Below are positions 16,907 to 25,095 of a DNA stretch of 64,000 nt, one piece after another. The position numbers and the translations under genes were made by a program. This DNA is from an uncultured Lachnospiraceae bacterium (GTDB lineage: Bacteria > Bacillota > Clostridia > Lachnospirales > Lachnospiraceae): positions 1 to 64,000 of the forward strand of contig CAJUCN010000003.1 of NCBI GenBank assembly GCA_910585005.1, written 5' to 3'. Under the pieces are notes generated by a model, which was given only the letters and a program-made list of their open reading frames with translations, was not told the DNA's origin and did not search any database. Each line of letters opens with the position of its first letter. Within the stretch, counting starts at the first letter, position 1.

Positions 16907-19288
16907 ATGAAAAGATTATCAATGAAAAAAGCATTGTGTCTGTTATCCGTGGCGGCGTTGACCTTATCGGCAGGTTGTAGCAATCGGAATGCAGATGGAA
17001 AGGAAGAAGACGGTCAGAAGAGTTCGCCCCCGAAGGTACAGGAAGGCAGCTTAGAGAATCGGGATACTGCAATGGGGCGTTATGTGGAAAGTGAGACAGA
17101 CCTGACGGAAGAGTTGGAGTTGGTCAGCGGAATGAGGAAAATGCCGGATGGCAGATTGATCATTTCAGATAGGACCGTTGGAGTGATGGAATCGAAGGAT
17201 CAGGGGGAAACATGGGAGAGGATGGAAATTCCATGGCTGGATGAAAAGCTGGGTCAGGCCTACATCATGGATATTCAAATGGCTCCGGACGGAACATTGG
17301 CAGTGATTTATGACAGTATGGAAGAGACAGAGGGATCAGAAGATGAGGATGCGGAAGATAGTGAAATAAATTCAGCATTTCTCCTGGATCCTACATGCGA
17401 ACTGATAAAGCCGGACGGGACAGTGATTCCTGTAACCATTCCTCTGGGTGAGGGAGAGATGTACCCACGGGGGATGTGGATCAATGATTCCGGCAGGATC
17501 TTTGTGACGACTTTGGGTGGTGACAATATCTATGAAGTAAATGAAGATGGCAGCAGTTCGCTGTTTCTTACCGCAGATGGCAGGCCGGAACTGATACAAT
17601 TCCAGGATCATCTTATGATTGTAGATGGCTATGATTATCCGGCGCCGCTTCTTTTTGACCTGGATAAAAAGGAGATCCTGGAAGAGGAAGGGATGGCAGC
17701 ATTTATGGAAGAAAACTATCAGGACCGGGGATTTAACGGCGGGAGCTGGTATGATCTATATATTTTCCCGGGAGAAGAAGGAGATCTTTACTTTGCAGGG
17801 GAGAAGGGGATGCATTGTTATCACAGGGAAGATGGCAGTATAGAGCAGTTGATCGACGGGAAGTTGTCCCGCTTGGGCAGTCCGCTGTATGGTTTAAAAA
17901 GCATGGTGTTACTGGAGGGCGGGGAGTTTTTGTCCGTTTCAAATGATGGGAAGCTCATCAGGTTTACTTATGATCCGGATATGCCATCGGTCCCTTCTGA
18001 AAGCTTGAAGATCTATAGCCTTGAGGACAGCTACAGTATCCGTACGGCAGTTTCTTTATACCAGATCAATCATCCGGAGATCTATGTAGATTATGAGATC
18101 GGCATGGGGGAAGGTGAAGCCGTTACCAGGGAAGACGCGTTGAAAAAGTTAAATACACAGATCGTATCAGGGGAAGGACCGGATTTGCTTATGATGGATG
18201 GGCTGCCCATGGATTCGTACATAGAAAAGGGACTTCTTCTTGACCTTTCTGATTGGATGGAAGAGATCGGCAAGGAAGAGAACTTATATGAAAACTTATA
18301 TCAGGCCATGGCAAAGGATGGAAAGGTGTATGTTGTACCTGCGGAGGTCTATCTTCCCGTTGTGCTCGGAAGGGAAAAATATGTTTCGGGGATGAATGAT
18401 CTTGCTTCTATGGCGGATGAGATCTGCCGGATGAGAGAAGACCAGCCGGAAAAAGACCTTATTTCTATTTGCAATGAAAAGGCGCTTATGAAGGCTTTTG
18501 CCCCGGTTGCAGCGCCTATGTGGAAAAACGGCAGCAGAAAAATCAATGAGGAGGCCATTGCCGAGTTCCTCACGCAGACGAAGAGAATTTACGATGCCCA
18601 GATGGATGGGATTAACGAAAAGAGCCTGGAAGACCACAGGATGGAGGAAGAGTACTATGCAGGAGAAGAGGGAGAAGACTGGATGTATGAGATTCTCCTA
18701 TATGGCAGCAATGAATTGAAGATTGCGGGAGACTATCAGCAGTTATCTGTGGGAGTGACCACTTATCCATACGGATATTATGAGCTGACTTCTGTTGCCA
18801 AGAACCAGGGTTTGGAAGATGTGGTTTTTGCACCTGCAAAGGGACTTTGCGAAAAGGTTTTTGTTCCGGCAACCATGTTAGGGGTCAATGCGGCGTCTGC
18901 CAAAATTGACCGGGCAAAAGAGTTTTTCAGGGAATTTCTTGGGAAGGAAGTGCAGGAGGCGCTTGGCAGTTATGGGATTAATAAGGATGCCTTGGAAGAA
19001 CTTTTCAGGCCCGAAGAGGAATATCTGGGGGAAGATGGAACGTATGGCATGATAGCCACAATTGATGATCAGGGACGGGAAACGGATCTTACGATTTATG
19101 CGGCAACAGAAGAGGAAATGGATCTATTCAGAAACTGGATAGGATCGGCGGATACCCCTTACATTGCCGATATGGTTATGGAAAAGACTGTGTTTGAAGA
19201 AGGAGAGAAATATATGCACGGGGATCAAAGCCTTGAAGAAGCGTTGGAGGCTATCAGGCAGCAGCTTGCTATTTACTTATCAGAGTAG
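16907..19288 (+). CDS. Lipoprotein: propeller-like domain fused to ABC solute-binding domain
   Basis: A 793-residue lipoprotein. The start at 16907 (MKRLSMKK) follows AGGAAGGAG; the lipobox ends LSAGC near residue 24. About residues 55-360 look like beta-propeller/BNR-type repeats (MPDGRLIISD, SKDQGETWERM, APDGTLAVI, MDSGRIF-like units). From about 367 the protein resembles a family 1 extracellular solute-binding protein (SLYQINHPEIYVDY, SGEGPDLLMMDG, LDLSDWMEE). Ordinary CUT1 binding proteins are 400-450 residues, so the N-terminal half is an added module. It heads the BlaI-controlled operon with two permeases. The ligand is unknown and no typical sugar enzyme is nearby. Confidence 0.8.
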   Translation: MKRLSMKKALCLLSVAALTLSAGCSNRNADGKEEDGQKSSPPKVQEGSLENRDTAMGRYVESETDLTEELELVSGMRKMPDGRLIISDRTVGVMESKDQGETWERMEIPWLDEKLGQAYIMDIQMAPDGTLAVIYDSMEETEGSEDEDAEDSEINSAFLLDPTCELIKPDGTVIPVTIPLGEGEMYPRGMWINDSGRIFVTTLGGDNIYEVNEDGSSSLFLTADGRPELIQFQDHLMIVDGYDYPAPLLFDLDKKEILEEEGMAAFMEENYQDRGFNGGSWYDLYIFPGEEGDLYFAGEKGMHCYHREDGSIEQLIDGKLSRLGSPLYGLKSMVLLEGGEFLSVSNDGKLIRFTYDPDMPSVPSESLKIYSLEDSYSIRTAVSLYQINHPEIYVDYEIGMGEGEAVTREDALKKLNTQIVSGEGPDLLMMDGLPMDSYIEKGLLLDLSDWMEEIGKEENLYENLYQAMAKDGKVYVVPAEVYLPVVLGREKYVSGMNDLASMADEICRMREDQPEKDLISICNEKALMKAFAPVAAPMWKNGSRKINEEAIAEFLTQTKRIYDAQMDGINEKSLEDHRMEEEYYAGEEGEDWMYEILLYGSNELKIAGDYQQLSVGVTTYPYGYYELTSVAKNQGLEDVVFAPAKGLCEKVFVPATMLGVNAASAKIDRAKEFFREFLGKEVQEALGSYGINKDALEELFRPEEEYLGEDGTYGMIATIDDQGRETDLTIYAATEEEMDLFRNWIGSADTPYIADMVMEKTVFEEGEKYMHGDQSLEEALEAIRQQLAIYLSE

Positions 19289-19301
19289 AAAAGGGAATCA
19301 A

Positions 19302-20165
19302 ATGTTAAAGAAGAAGAGAAAGTTTTTTTATTTATTTGTTTTTCCCGGATTTGCAGGAATCATGGTCTTCGTGCTGTTACCTTTTGGGGATGTGGTACAT
19401 AGATCTTTTACCACGGCAGTGACTGGCCAGTTTAATGGTTTGAAAAACTATCAGGCAATCTTTCAAAACCAGGCATTTGTGCTGGCGGTGGGAAATACAT
19501 TGAAATTTACGTTGGTGTGTATCCCGCTGCTGGTCCTTCTGGGGTTTGTAACGGCGTTACTGCTAAATACCCTGAAAAAGAAAAGATGGATCAAGGCAGT
19601 TTATCTTTTTCCTCTTGCTATGCCTACGGCTACGATCGTGATGGTCTGGAAAATGACTTTTTATAAGCAGGGGTTTTTGAACCTGGGCCTTACCTGGCTG
19701 GGGGAGCAGTTAGGGATGTGGGGGGAAGTCCATAAGGATCACTTGGGAACAACGGCTGCTTTTTGGGTGTTGGTGGGCAGTTACATATGGAAAAATATCG
19801 GATACACGGTGGTGCTTTGGCTGGCGGGGCTTATGGGGATCCCGGAAGGACTTTTGGAGGCGGCGAGAGTGGACGGGGCGGGAAAATGGAAAAGTTTATG
19901 GTACATCGTTCTTCCCAACCTAAAGGGAAGCTTATATACGATTGTAATTTTATCGTTTTTAAATTCTTTTAAGATTTACCGTGAAGCGTACCTTACCGCA
20001 GGGGCCTATCCTGATAAGAGCATTTATCTGTTACAGCATCTTTTTAATAATTGGTTCGTAAATTTGGAATTGGATAAGATGGCGGCGGCAGCAGTGTGCA
20101 CTGGCGGGGTATTGTTGGCTGCTATATTAGGATTGCAACGGCTATGGGATAAAAATGAAAGGTAA
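19302..20165 (+). CDS. CUT1-type ABC transporter permease (MalF/UgpA-like)
   Basis: A 287-residue permease with six hydrophobic segments and the EAA-loop signature (LLEAARVDGAGKWKSLWYIVLP) that contacts the ATPase. The start at 19302 (MLKKKRK) follows AAGGGA; an in-frame start 138 nt upstream lies inside the preceding gene. No ATPase gene is in the operon, as is common in Firmicutes that share one MsmX-type ATPase. It pairs with the next gene to form the membrane channel. Confidence 0.92.
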   Translation: MLKKKRKFFYLFVFPGFAGIMVFVLLPFGDVVHRSFTTAVTGQFNGLKNYQAIFQNQAFVLAVGNTLKFTLVCIPLLVLLGFVTALLLNTLKKKRWIKAVYLFPLAMPTATIVMVWKMTFYKQGFLNLGLTWLGEQLGMWGEVHKDHLGTTAAFWVLVGSYIWKNIGYTVVLWLAGLMGIPEGLLEAARVDGAGKWKSLWYIVLPNLKGSLYTIVILSFLNSFKIYREAYLTAGAYPDKSIYLLQHLFNNWFVNLELDKMAAAAVCTGGVLLAAILGLQRLWDKNER

Positions 20166-20185
20166 GGAAGGTTGAAAACCAGGAA

Positions 20186-21055
20186 ATGTTTACGGAGATA
20201 AAGATCAAAAGAGGTATCCAAAAGGCAGGAACGGTTCTTATTCTTCTGGCGCCAGCGCTTCTGGTGGCGCTGCCGGTGCTTATTTTATTGTCCGGTTCCC
20301 TGATGGATGCCTGGGAATTAAAAGGGTATTTGACCACAGTGTTTACAGATGGAAATGATTTTATTAGATGGAAATTTTTGCCGGATTTTCCATCCTTTGC
20401 AAACTACAAAAAATTATTGTTTGAAACACCTCAGTTCTTTGTGCTTTTTTGGAATTCCATGAAGCTGGTGTTGTGTATTTTGGCGGGGCAGCTTCTTATG
20501 GCTGTTCCGGCAGCATGGGGATTTGCCGTATATCAGGTAAAGGGGAGCAGAATATTGTTTGCGCTTTATGTCGTACTGATGCTGCTGCCCTTCCAGGTGA
20601 CCATGCTTTCCAGTTATCTGGTGTTGAGGAATTTGGCTTTGTTAAACAGTCATTTAGCGATCATTCTTCCGGCAGTGTTTTCTACTTTTCCGGTGTTCCT
20701 GTCTTACGGAGGCTTTAGAGGCATACCGCCCCAGATTTTAGAAGCGGCCAGAATCGATGGAGCCGGAGAGATCACAATCTTTTTGAGGCTGGGAATTCCC
20801 CTTGGAAAGAGCGGGCTTCTCTCCGCCATGGTGTTGGGGTTTTTAGAATATTGGAACCTGATGGAGCAGCCGATGGCGTTTTTGGAGGATAAGGCCCTTT
20901 GGCCGTTGTCCATGTATTTGCCGGAGATTACTTGGGGACAGGCGGGATTTGCCTTTTGTGCCAGTGTGATCACGCTGGTTCCGGCGGTATTTGTATTTGT
21001 GCTGGGGCAGGATTATCTGGAGCAGGGGATCATTTATTCCGGCTTGAAGGAATAG
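20186..21055 (+). CDS. CUT1-type ABC transporter permease (MalG/UgpE-like)
   Basis: A 289-residue second permease with six membrane segments and the EAA loop ILEAARIDGAGEITIFLRLGIPLGKSG. It begins 20 nt after the first permease, and is preceded by a GGAAGG-type site. With the fusion lipoprotein and the first permease it would form an importer lacking a dedicated ATPase. Confidence 0.92.
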   Translation: MFTEIKIKRGIQKAGTVLILLAPALLVALPVLILLSGSLMDAWELKGYLTTVFTDGNDFIRWKFLPDFPSFANYKKLLFETPQFFVLFWNSMKLVLCILAGQLLMAVPAAWGFAVYQVKGSRILFALYVVLMLLPFQVTMLSSYLVLRNLALLNSHLAIILPAVFSTFPVFLSYGGFRGIPPQILEAARIDGAGEITIFLRLGIPLGKSGLLSAMVLGFLEYWNLMEQPMAFLEDKALWPLSMYLPEITWGQAGFAFCASVITLVPAVFVFVLGQDYLEQGIIYSGLKE

Positions 21056-21077
21056 ACAAAATGGAGGCAAGGTAAAA

Positions 21078-22406
21078 ATGAAAAAGGTAATGATTGGATT
21101 TGCGGTGTTTTTAGGGTTGATGTTGGTGTGCACGATAGTGTCAAAAAGTATTTACGCCTATCAGCTTCCCATGGTGACCACTTGTTCCCCGGAATCCAAA
21201 TACATAGAACATACGGTGAAGGCGGAAGGAATCGTAGTAGCAGGGGGAGAAAGGCCGGTTACTTACGCACCAGGATTTCGGATCGAGTCTATGCCGGTTC
21301 ATGTGGGTGACCGGGTGGAGGAAGGGGATGAACTGTTTTCCCTGGATCTGGAGGAGTTGGAGGAGCTGATGGATAAAAAGCGCAGTGAGATTTCCAAATA
21401 CGCCCTCCAGATCAATACCATATTAGAAAATCAGGAACTTGACAGGCAAAAAAGGGAATTGGAGCTTGCCCGTGCCAGAGAGGACTATGACACGACAGCA
21501 AGGATTGAGGACACCCAGGTGGGTCGGGCATTGGAAAGTTATGTCCAGGCTGAACAGGAATGGAAGGAAGAAGAGGAATTGCAAGGGGGATGGGCGGACG
21601 GTGAAGGGGATAAAGAGTTACAAGACGCATTGCAAAATGCAGCTTATGGAGAAGCAGACGCCAAGGCAAAGCGGGATGAAGCAGTAAAGCAGGCGGGAAG
21701 AAAGGTGGAAGACCTGCTTTTGCCGGAAGGAACGAAAGAAGATCTGGAAATGGCAAGAATGGAAAAAGATTCTCTCACACAGGAACTTTTGGAATTGGAA
21801 AAGATGAAAAATGAGGAGGGAAAAGTGAAGGCTCCTTTTGGCGGCGTTATTACGGAAATTGCGGCCGGAGTGGGAGACAGGGTGCCGGATACGGCAGTGA
21901 TGCTGATTTCAGACGAGAGCCTGCCTTGCCAGCTTAAGGTGTTGTTAGAAAAAGAACAGAAAAAATATATTGGACTTGGGGACGTATTGTCTGTTAAAGT
22001 AGAGGGGAAAAGCAAGGAACTGGAAAAGGAAGTGGATTACCTTGCAGAGAGCAAAAATGCGCCGGATAAGTACGAAGCTTTGATTATGCTGCCGGAAGGG
22101 ATGGGGACTCCCGGCATGTCAGGCACGGTTTCCCGGACAGAGACAGGAGAGAAATACAGGCTGTGCGTTCCGGTATCGGCAGTCGATATAACGCAGGAAA
22201 GAAGTTTTGTGTATGTGTTGAAAGAAAGAGAAGGGATCCTGGGGGATGAGTATTATATCGATGAGGTCAATGTCAAGGTATTGGATAAGAATGATCATTG
22301 GGCGGCACTGGAAGCAGGCGGGGTAGATCAGGACAGTAACATTGTATTATCTTCTACCAAGGAGATGAAAAAGGGGGAAACGGTCCGGTGGGAACAGTCT
22401 GAGTAG
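21078..22406 (+). CDS. HlyD/RND-type periplasmic adaptor-like protein
   Basis: A 442-residue protein with an N-terminal signal anchor (residues 1-22), a biotinyl/lipoyl-like half motif (PVHVGDRVEEGDELFSLD, about 70-90), a long charged coiled coil (about 95-245) interrupted by an acidic GGWADGEGDKE loop, the second lipoyl half (GKVKAPFGGVITEI, about 250) and beta-barrel domains with KGETV near the end. Adaptors of this kind usually serve MacB-type or HlyB-type exporters. None is encoded beside it; the partners are import-type permeases. It starts 22 nt after the second permease, so it is in the same operon. Confidence 0.82.
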   Translation: MKKVMIGFAVFLGLMLVCTIVSKSIYAYQLPMVTTCSPESKYIEHTVKAEGIVVAGGERPVTYAPGFRIESMPVHVGDRVEEGDELFSLDLEELEELMDKKRSEISKYALQINTILENQELDRQKRELELARAREDYDTTARIEDTQVGRALESYVQAEQEWKEEEELQGGWADGEGDKELQDALQNAAYGEADAKAKRDEAVKQAGRKVEDLLLPEGTKEDLEMARMEKDSLTQELLELEKMKNEEGKVKAPFGGVITEIAAGVGDRVPDTAVMLISDESLPCQLKVLLEKEQKKYIGLGDVLSVKVEGKSKELEKEVDYLAESKNAPDKYEALIMLPEGMGTPGMSGTVSRTETGEKYRLCVPVSAVDITQERSFVYVLKEREGILGDEYYIDEVNVKVLDKNDHWAALEAGGVDQDSNIVLSSTKEMKKGETVRWEQSE

Positions 22407-22427
22407 CGATATTTGCAGGAAGAGAAG

Positions 22428-23168
22428 ATGGATATTATTGAAAGGGACATTTACGCCCTGATCTGTAGCAGTGATGGGATCAAGGCGAAAGAGATTGCAA
22501 AGAAACTGAATAAGGATAGAAAATTGGTGAATCATTATCTGTACGCTTCTCCCTATATGCATGAACTGTGCTGCCGGGATGAGGCGTACAATTGGCATGG
22601 ATATATCCGTCAGGCCAGGCCCCATCGGGGGTTGGAAGATTTTTGCGGCTATTATTCCACGGTAAAGGAATTTTTAGATCTTTCGGAAGATGAATGGCTG
22701 GAAATGCTGCAGCGGGGATGCAGGAGGGTTGGACGGAATTTAAACGATACCCGGGGGCTGTTCCATTCCTTCAAAGACAGCGCGCAGACGATGCGGGCAT
22801 TGTTTGATGATCTGGAAGGAGTACCTTACGGGGATTGGGAAATTGTCTTTGAACTTCGGATTAAAAAATCCCGGGCAATCCGGATCTATGCGGATGTGCT
22901 GGTGGTCACGGAAAAGTATGTGTTTTCCCTGGAATTTAAGATGAATGACAAGATTGAGGAAGAGGAAGTGGCGCAGGCGGCCAAGTACAGCGCATATCAG
23001 GAAGTATTGTTTGGCCCTGGATATGACGTGATACCGGTACTGGTGCTTACCAGGGCCGATGATTTATATAAGTATGTGCAGCTTAGGGGGAGCACGGCAG
23101 AAATCCCTGTGTGTGCCGGGAATATGTTGTTTAATGTGTTTGATGAATATTTGGGGTTTATAAATTGA
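22428..23168 (+). CDS. Winged-helix protein with PD-(D/E)XK nuclease-like domain
   Basis: A 246-residue protein closing the operon. Residues 1-60 look like a winged helix (SDGIKAKEIAKKLNKDRKLVNHYL). The C-terminal half holds a core resembling the PD-(D/E)XK fold: ADVLVV, then SLEFKM about 12 residues later, with the Asp and the ExK in the expected order. Start 22428 is chosen for AGGAAGAG upstream and its ATG. Why a DNA-binding, nuclease-like protein ends a transport operon is unclear. The nuclease reading is inference from spacing and motif; no activity is assumed. Confidence 0.6.
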   Translation: MDIIERDIYALICSSDGIKAKEIAKKLNKDRKLVNHYLYASPYMHELCCRDEAYNWHGYIRQARPHRGLEDFCGYYSTVKEFLDLSEDEWLEMLQRGCRRVGRNLNDTRGLFHSFKDSAQTMRALFDDLEGVPYGDWEIVFELRIKKSRAIRIYADVLVVTEKYVFSLEFKMNDKIEEEEVAQAAKYSAYQEVLFGPGYDVIPVLVLTRADDLYKYVQLRGSTAEIPVCAGNMLFNVFDEYLGFIN

Positions 23169-23187
23169 TTCTGGGAGGAGTGAAGTA

Positions 23188-23253
23188 ATGTATATAAAAT
23201 CGAAAAATTTTATAGATAAAGACTGTTTTCCATATCCTGTGTTTTTGCCATAA
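23188..23253 (+). CDS. Possible 21-residue peptide
   Basis: A short frame MYIKSKNFIDKDCFPYPVFLP behind a strong GGGAGGAG site, 19 nt after the nuclease-like gene. It ends 20 nt before a terminator hairpin. It could be a small protein of the operon, or the remnant of a longer gene. No family can be assigned. Confidence 0.3.
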   Translation: MYIKSKNFIDKDCFPYPVFLP

Positions 23254-23272
23254 TTAATAGTACCATGAATTG

Positions 23273-23298
23273 CGGACTTTCAGAGTCCGATTTTTTTT
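23273..23298 (+). terminator. Terminator of the BlaI-controlled operon
   Basis: Stem CGGACT/AGTCCG with a 5-nt loop, followed by A and eight Ts. It closes the operon that begins at the double-operator promoter. Confidence 0.8.
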
Positions 23299-23345
23299 GA
23301 TCATAAAGATGGAGTTATTGAGCTATAGACGACTTCTAATATATT

Positions 23346-23612
23346 TTACAATGGCTCCTGTTTTTCACATTTGAACCGCAAATCTTTGAAAAAAGCATTG
23401 AAGTCAACCTCGAACAAATCTGCGAGTGCAATTAACTCAGAAATGCGTATGTTATATGTTCCACATTCAATTTGAGAATAGCTGCTTCGCGAAATTCCAA
23501 TTCCCTGTAATTGAAGGCGTGCAATAACCTGCTCTTGTGTTAATCCGGCTTGTCTGCGAAGACTGCGGATATTGTCACCTATATGGATATCTTGCTTTAT
23601 TTTTTGTGCCAT
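23346..23612 (-). CDS. XRE-family transcriptional regulator
   Basis: An 88-residue Cro/C1-type HTH protein. The domain spans about residues 11-70: IGDNIRSLRRQAGLTQEQV, GISRSSYSQIECG for the recognition helix, then ISELIALADLFEV. Start 23612 (MAQKIK) follows GAGGT; a longer in-frame start would run through the operator DNA. It diverges from the lipoprotein gene at 23727, and a pair of 19-bp palindromic elements fills the gap, so it probably controls both itself and its neighbour. The region is more AT-rich than the surroundings. Confidence 0.85.
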   Translation of the reverse strand: MAQKIKQDIHIGDNIRSLRRQAGLTQEQVIARLQLQGIGISRSSYSQIECGTYNIRISELIALADLFEVDFNAFFKDLRFKCEKQEPL

Positions 23613-23631
23613 GTTAAATACCTCAATAAAT

Positions 23632-23703
23632 TTGCAATAATTACATTGCATTTTTATTGATTTTAGACGGAATGAGTCGTATAATTGCAATTAATACATT
23701 GCA
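23632..23703. promoter_or_regulatory. Twin 19-bp operators and lipoprotein promoter
   Basis: Two near-identical elements, TTGCAATaattACATTGCA (23632-23650) and TTGCAATtaatACATTGCA (23685-23703), share palindromic half-sites TGCAAT N6 ATTGCA. Their centres are 53 bp apart, about five helical turns. A + strand promoter TTGATT (23657-23662), 17 bp, TATAAT (23680-23685) lies between them, its -10 box abutting the right element. Binding by the divergent XRE protein is the obvious inference, with DNA looping possible. Confidence 0.75.
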
Positions 23704-23726
23704 AAACAAATAAAATGGAGGATTTA

Positions 23727-24368
23727 ATGATGAAAGAAAAATTTAGAAAAAAAATCAAAAATGCAGAAAATAGTAGTAAGTTTAAGGCAAGTTTTTATTC
23801 ATGTTATTTTTTACTTTTTATCGGGGTAATGCTGTGTTTTTTTTTAGTAGCATGTTCAAGTTCAGCAAATGATGAAACAAATGGAACATCAGATGAAAAT
23901 GCAAAACAAAGGGTGGAAATTCCAGACCCCACGCCAGACCCCACTCCGGACCCCACGCCAGATCCCACACCGGACCCTACACCTGAGCCGATAATATATG
24001 AAGGAATAGATTATGAGTCTACAAAGCCTGGTAAAGATTGGATATACGAAGATTTTTATGAGATTATAAAAGAACCCAAATTAGTGGTTTTCAATGATGA
24101 TACCAATAAAAAAATTATTGTAGAGGAAGGTCAGGAAGTTAAATTTGATGCTGATGATATGTTGGCAATTTATATACCCAGAGGGACGGGAAGCAGTTTA
24201 ATATTAGATGATATTTTTAATAAAATTATTTATACTGAAAGAGAAACTGTTATTATGGGAAATATATCAAGAGAGTATTTAGATCGAAAAAGTGTTGCTG
24301 TAACTAATGTGGTAAGATTTAATGACGAAGCAATAACGCTTACAGCAACACTAATTCTTAACGAATAA
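23727..24368 (+). CDS. Lipoprotein with PDPT repeat spacer
   Basis: A lipoprotein of about 213 residues. GGAGG (23717-23721) precedes two adjacent ATGs (23727 and 23730), either of which could be used. The signal sequence is long, with a basic start, a hydrophobic core and lipobox FLVAC. After an acidic stretch comes PDPT repeated five times and PEP, a stiff spacer common in surface proteins, then a C-terminal beta-rich domain of about 125 residues (KFDADDMLAIYIP, GNISREYLD) that I do not recognise. Position and operators suggest control by the divergent XRE regulator. Confidence 0.75.
   Translation: MMKEKFRKKIKNAENSSKFKASFYSCYFLLFIGVMLCFFLVACSSSANDETNGTSDENAKQRVEIPDPTPDPTPDPTPDPTPDPTPEPIIYEGIDYESTKPGKDWIYEDFYEIIKEPKLVVFNDDTNKKIIVEEGQEVKFDADDMLAIYIPRGTGSSLILDDIFNKIIYTERETVIMGNISREYLDRKSVAVTNVVRFNDEAITLTATLILNE
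23922..23990 (+). repeat. 12-bp tandem repeat coding for PDPT units
   Basis: Five 12-nt units of the type CCAGACCCCACG, each with silent changes, encode five PDPT units followed by PEP. Such in-frame minisatellites can change copy number and spacer length by slippage without breaking the frame. Confidence 0.85.
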
Positions 24369-24552
24369 AAAATTTGTTACTTGAAATCATGTATGTACTG
24401 ATTTCTTATACCCGCTTTATGGAGGGGCATATATTTTTGCAGATTATCAGGCCTTAGAATAATCATCAATGGGCAAGTGGGATAAGATGGCCGGAACGAG
24501 GCCGGGCAATCCCCCTTTTACAGCAGTTTTGGTAAACGCAATATAGGCAGGG

Positions 24553-24588
24553 ACAAGTGCAGGATACACATCCTGCACTTGTTTATTT
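24553..24588 (+). terminator. Hairpin terminator ahead of the LytTR operon
   Basis: A perfect 13-bp stem (ACAAGTGCAGGAT / ATCCTGCACTTGT) with a 4-nt loop is followed by TTATTTAA. It lies in the 262-nt gap between the PDPT lipoprotein and the LytTR gene. The rest of this gap (24369-24552) shows no gene or clear signal. Confidence 0.7.
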
Positions 24589-24630
24589 AAGGCAGGGGAA
24601 TATAATGTATCTCATAGGAGGCGGGTCAGA

Positions 24631-25095
24631 ATGAAAGTACATTATTGGAAAGAACCTTCCCTGAAAGAGGATCATGTGGATGTCCATTACCGCAAGGAGA
24701 GCGAATCAGTGGAAATGATCCGGAACTTTTTCCTTTCCTTCCATAGCATTATGGGGAAAAAGGATGGCTGCACCCACAAGCTGTATCCGGGGAGCATTTA
24801 CTATTTGGAAGTGGTTGACCGAAAACTGTTTGCTTATCAGGAAAAAGAAGTCTATCAGATTGAGGGCAGCCTGGGGCATTTCCTGGACTACTATGGTGAA
24901 AGCGGGTTCGTGCAGATCAGCAAGTCAGCGGCTGTAAACATTCGTAAAGTTGCCAGGATGAAAGCGGATCTTAACATGCGGCTCCGCTTAGCGTTAGATA
25001 ATGGGGAAGAGCTTATTTTAAACAGAAATTACAAGAAAGCTTTTTTGGAAGCTTTGTACCGGCTGCAGGAGGTGTATCATGAAATTGATCAATAA
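24631..25095 (+). CDS. LytTR-domain DNA-binding protein
   Basis: A 154-residue protein with a LytTR domain over about residues 50-150 (YYLEVVDRKLFAYQ, GFVQISKSAAVNIRKV, LNRNYKKAFLEAL). It lacks a receiver domain. The pair LytTR protein/DUF3021 membrane protein is a recurrent Firmicutes module in which the membrane protein is thought to control the regulator. AGGAGGCGGG precedes the start, and the gene overlaps the next by 17 nt. Confidence 0.9.
   Translation: MKVHYWKEPSLKEDHVDVHYRKESESVEMIRNFFLSFHSIMGKKDGCTHKLYPGSIYYLEVVDRKLFAYQEKEVYQIEGSLGHFLDYYGESGFVQISKSAAVNIRKVARMKADLNMRLRLALDNGEELILNRNYKKAFLEALYRLQEVYHEIDQ

Noticed and set aside
23922..23990. Short regular repeats resembling a CRISPR-like array
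   Set aside because: Units are 12 nt, contiguous, without spacers, and lie inside a lipoprotein gene coding for PDPT.
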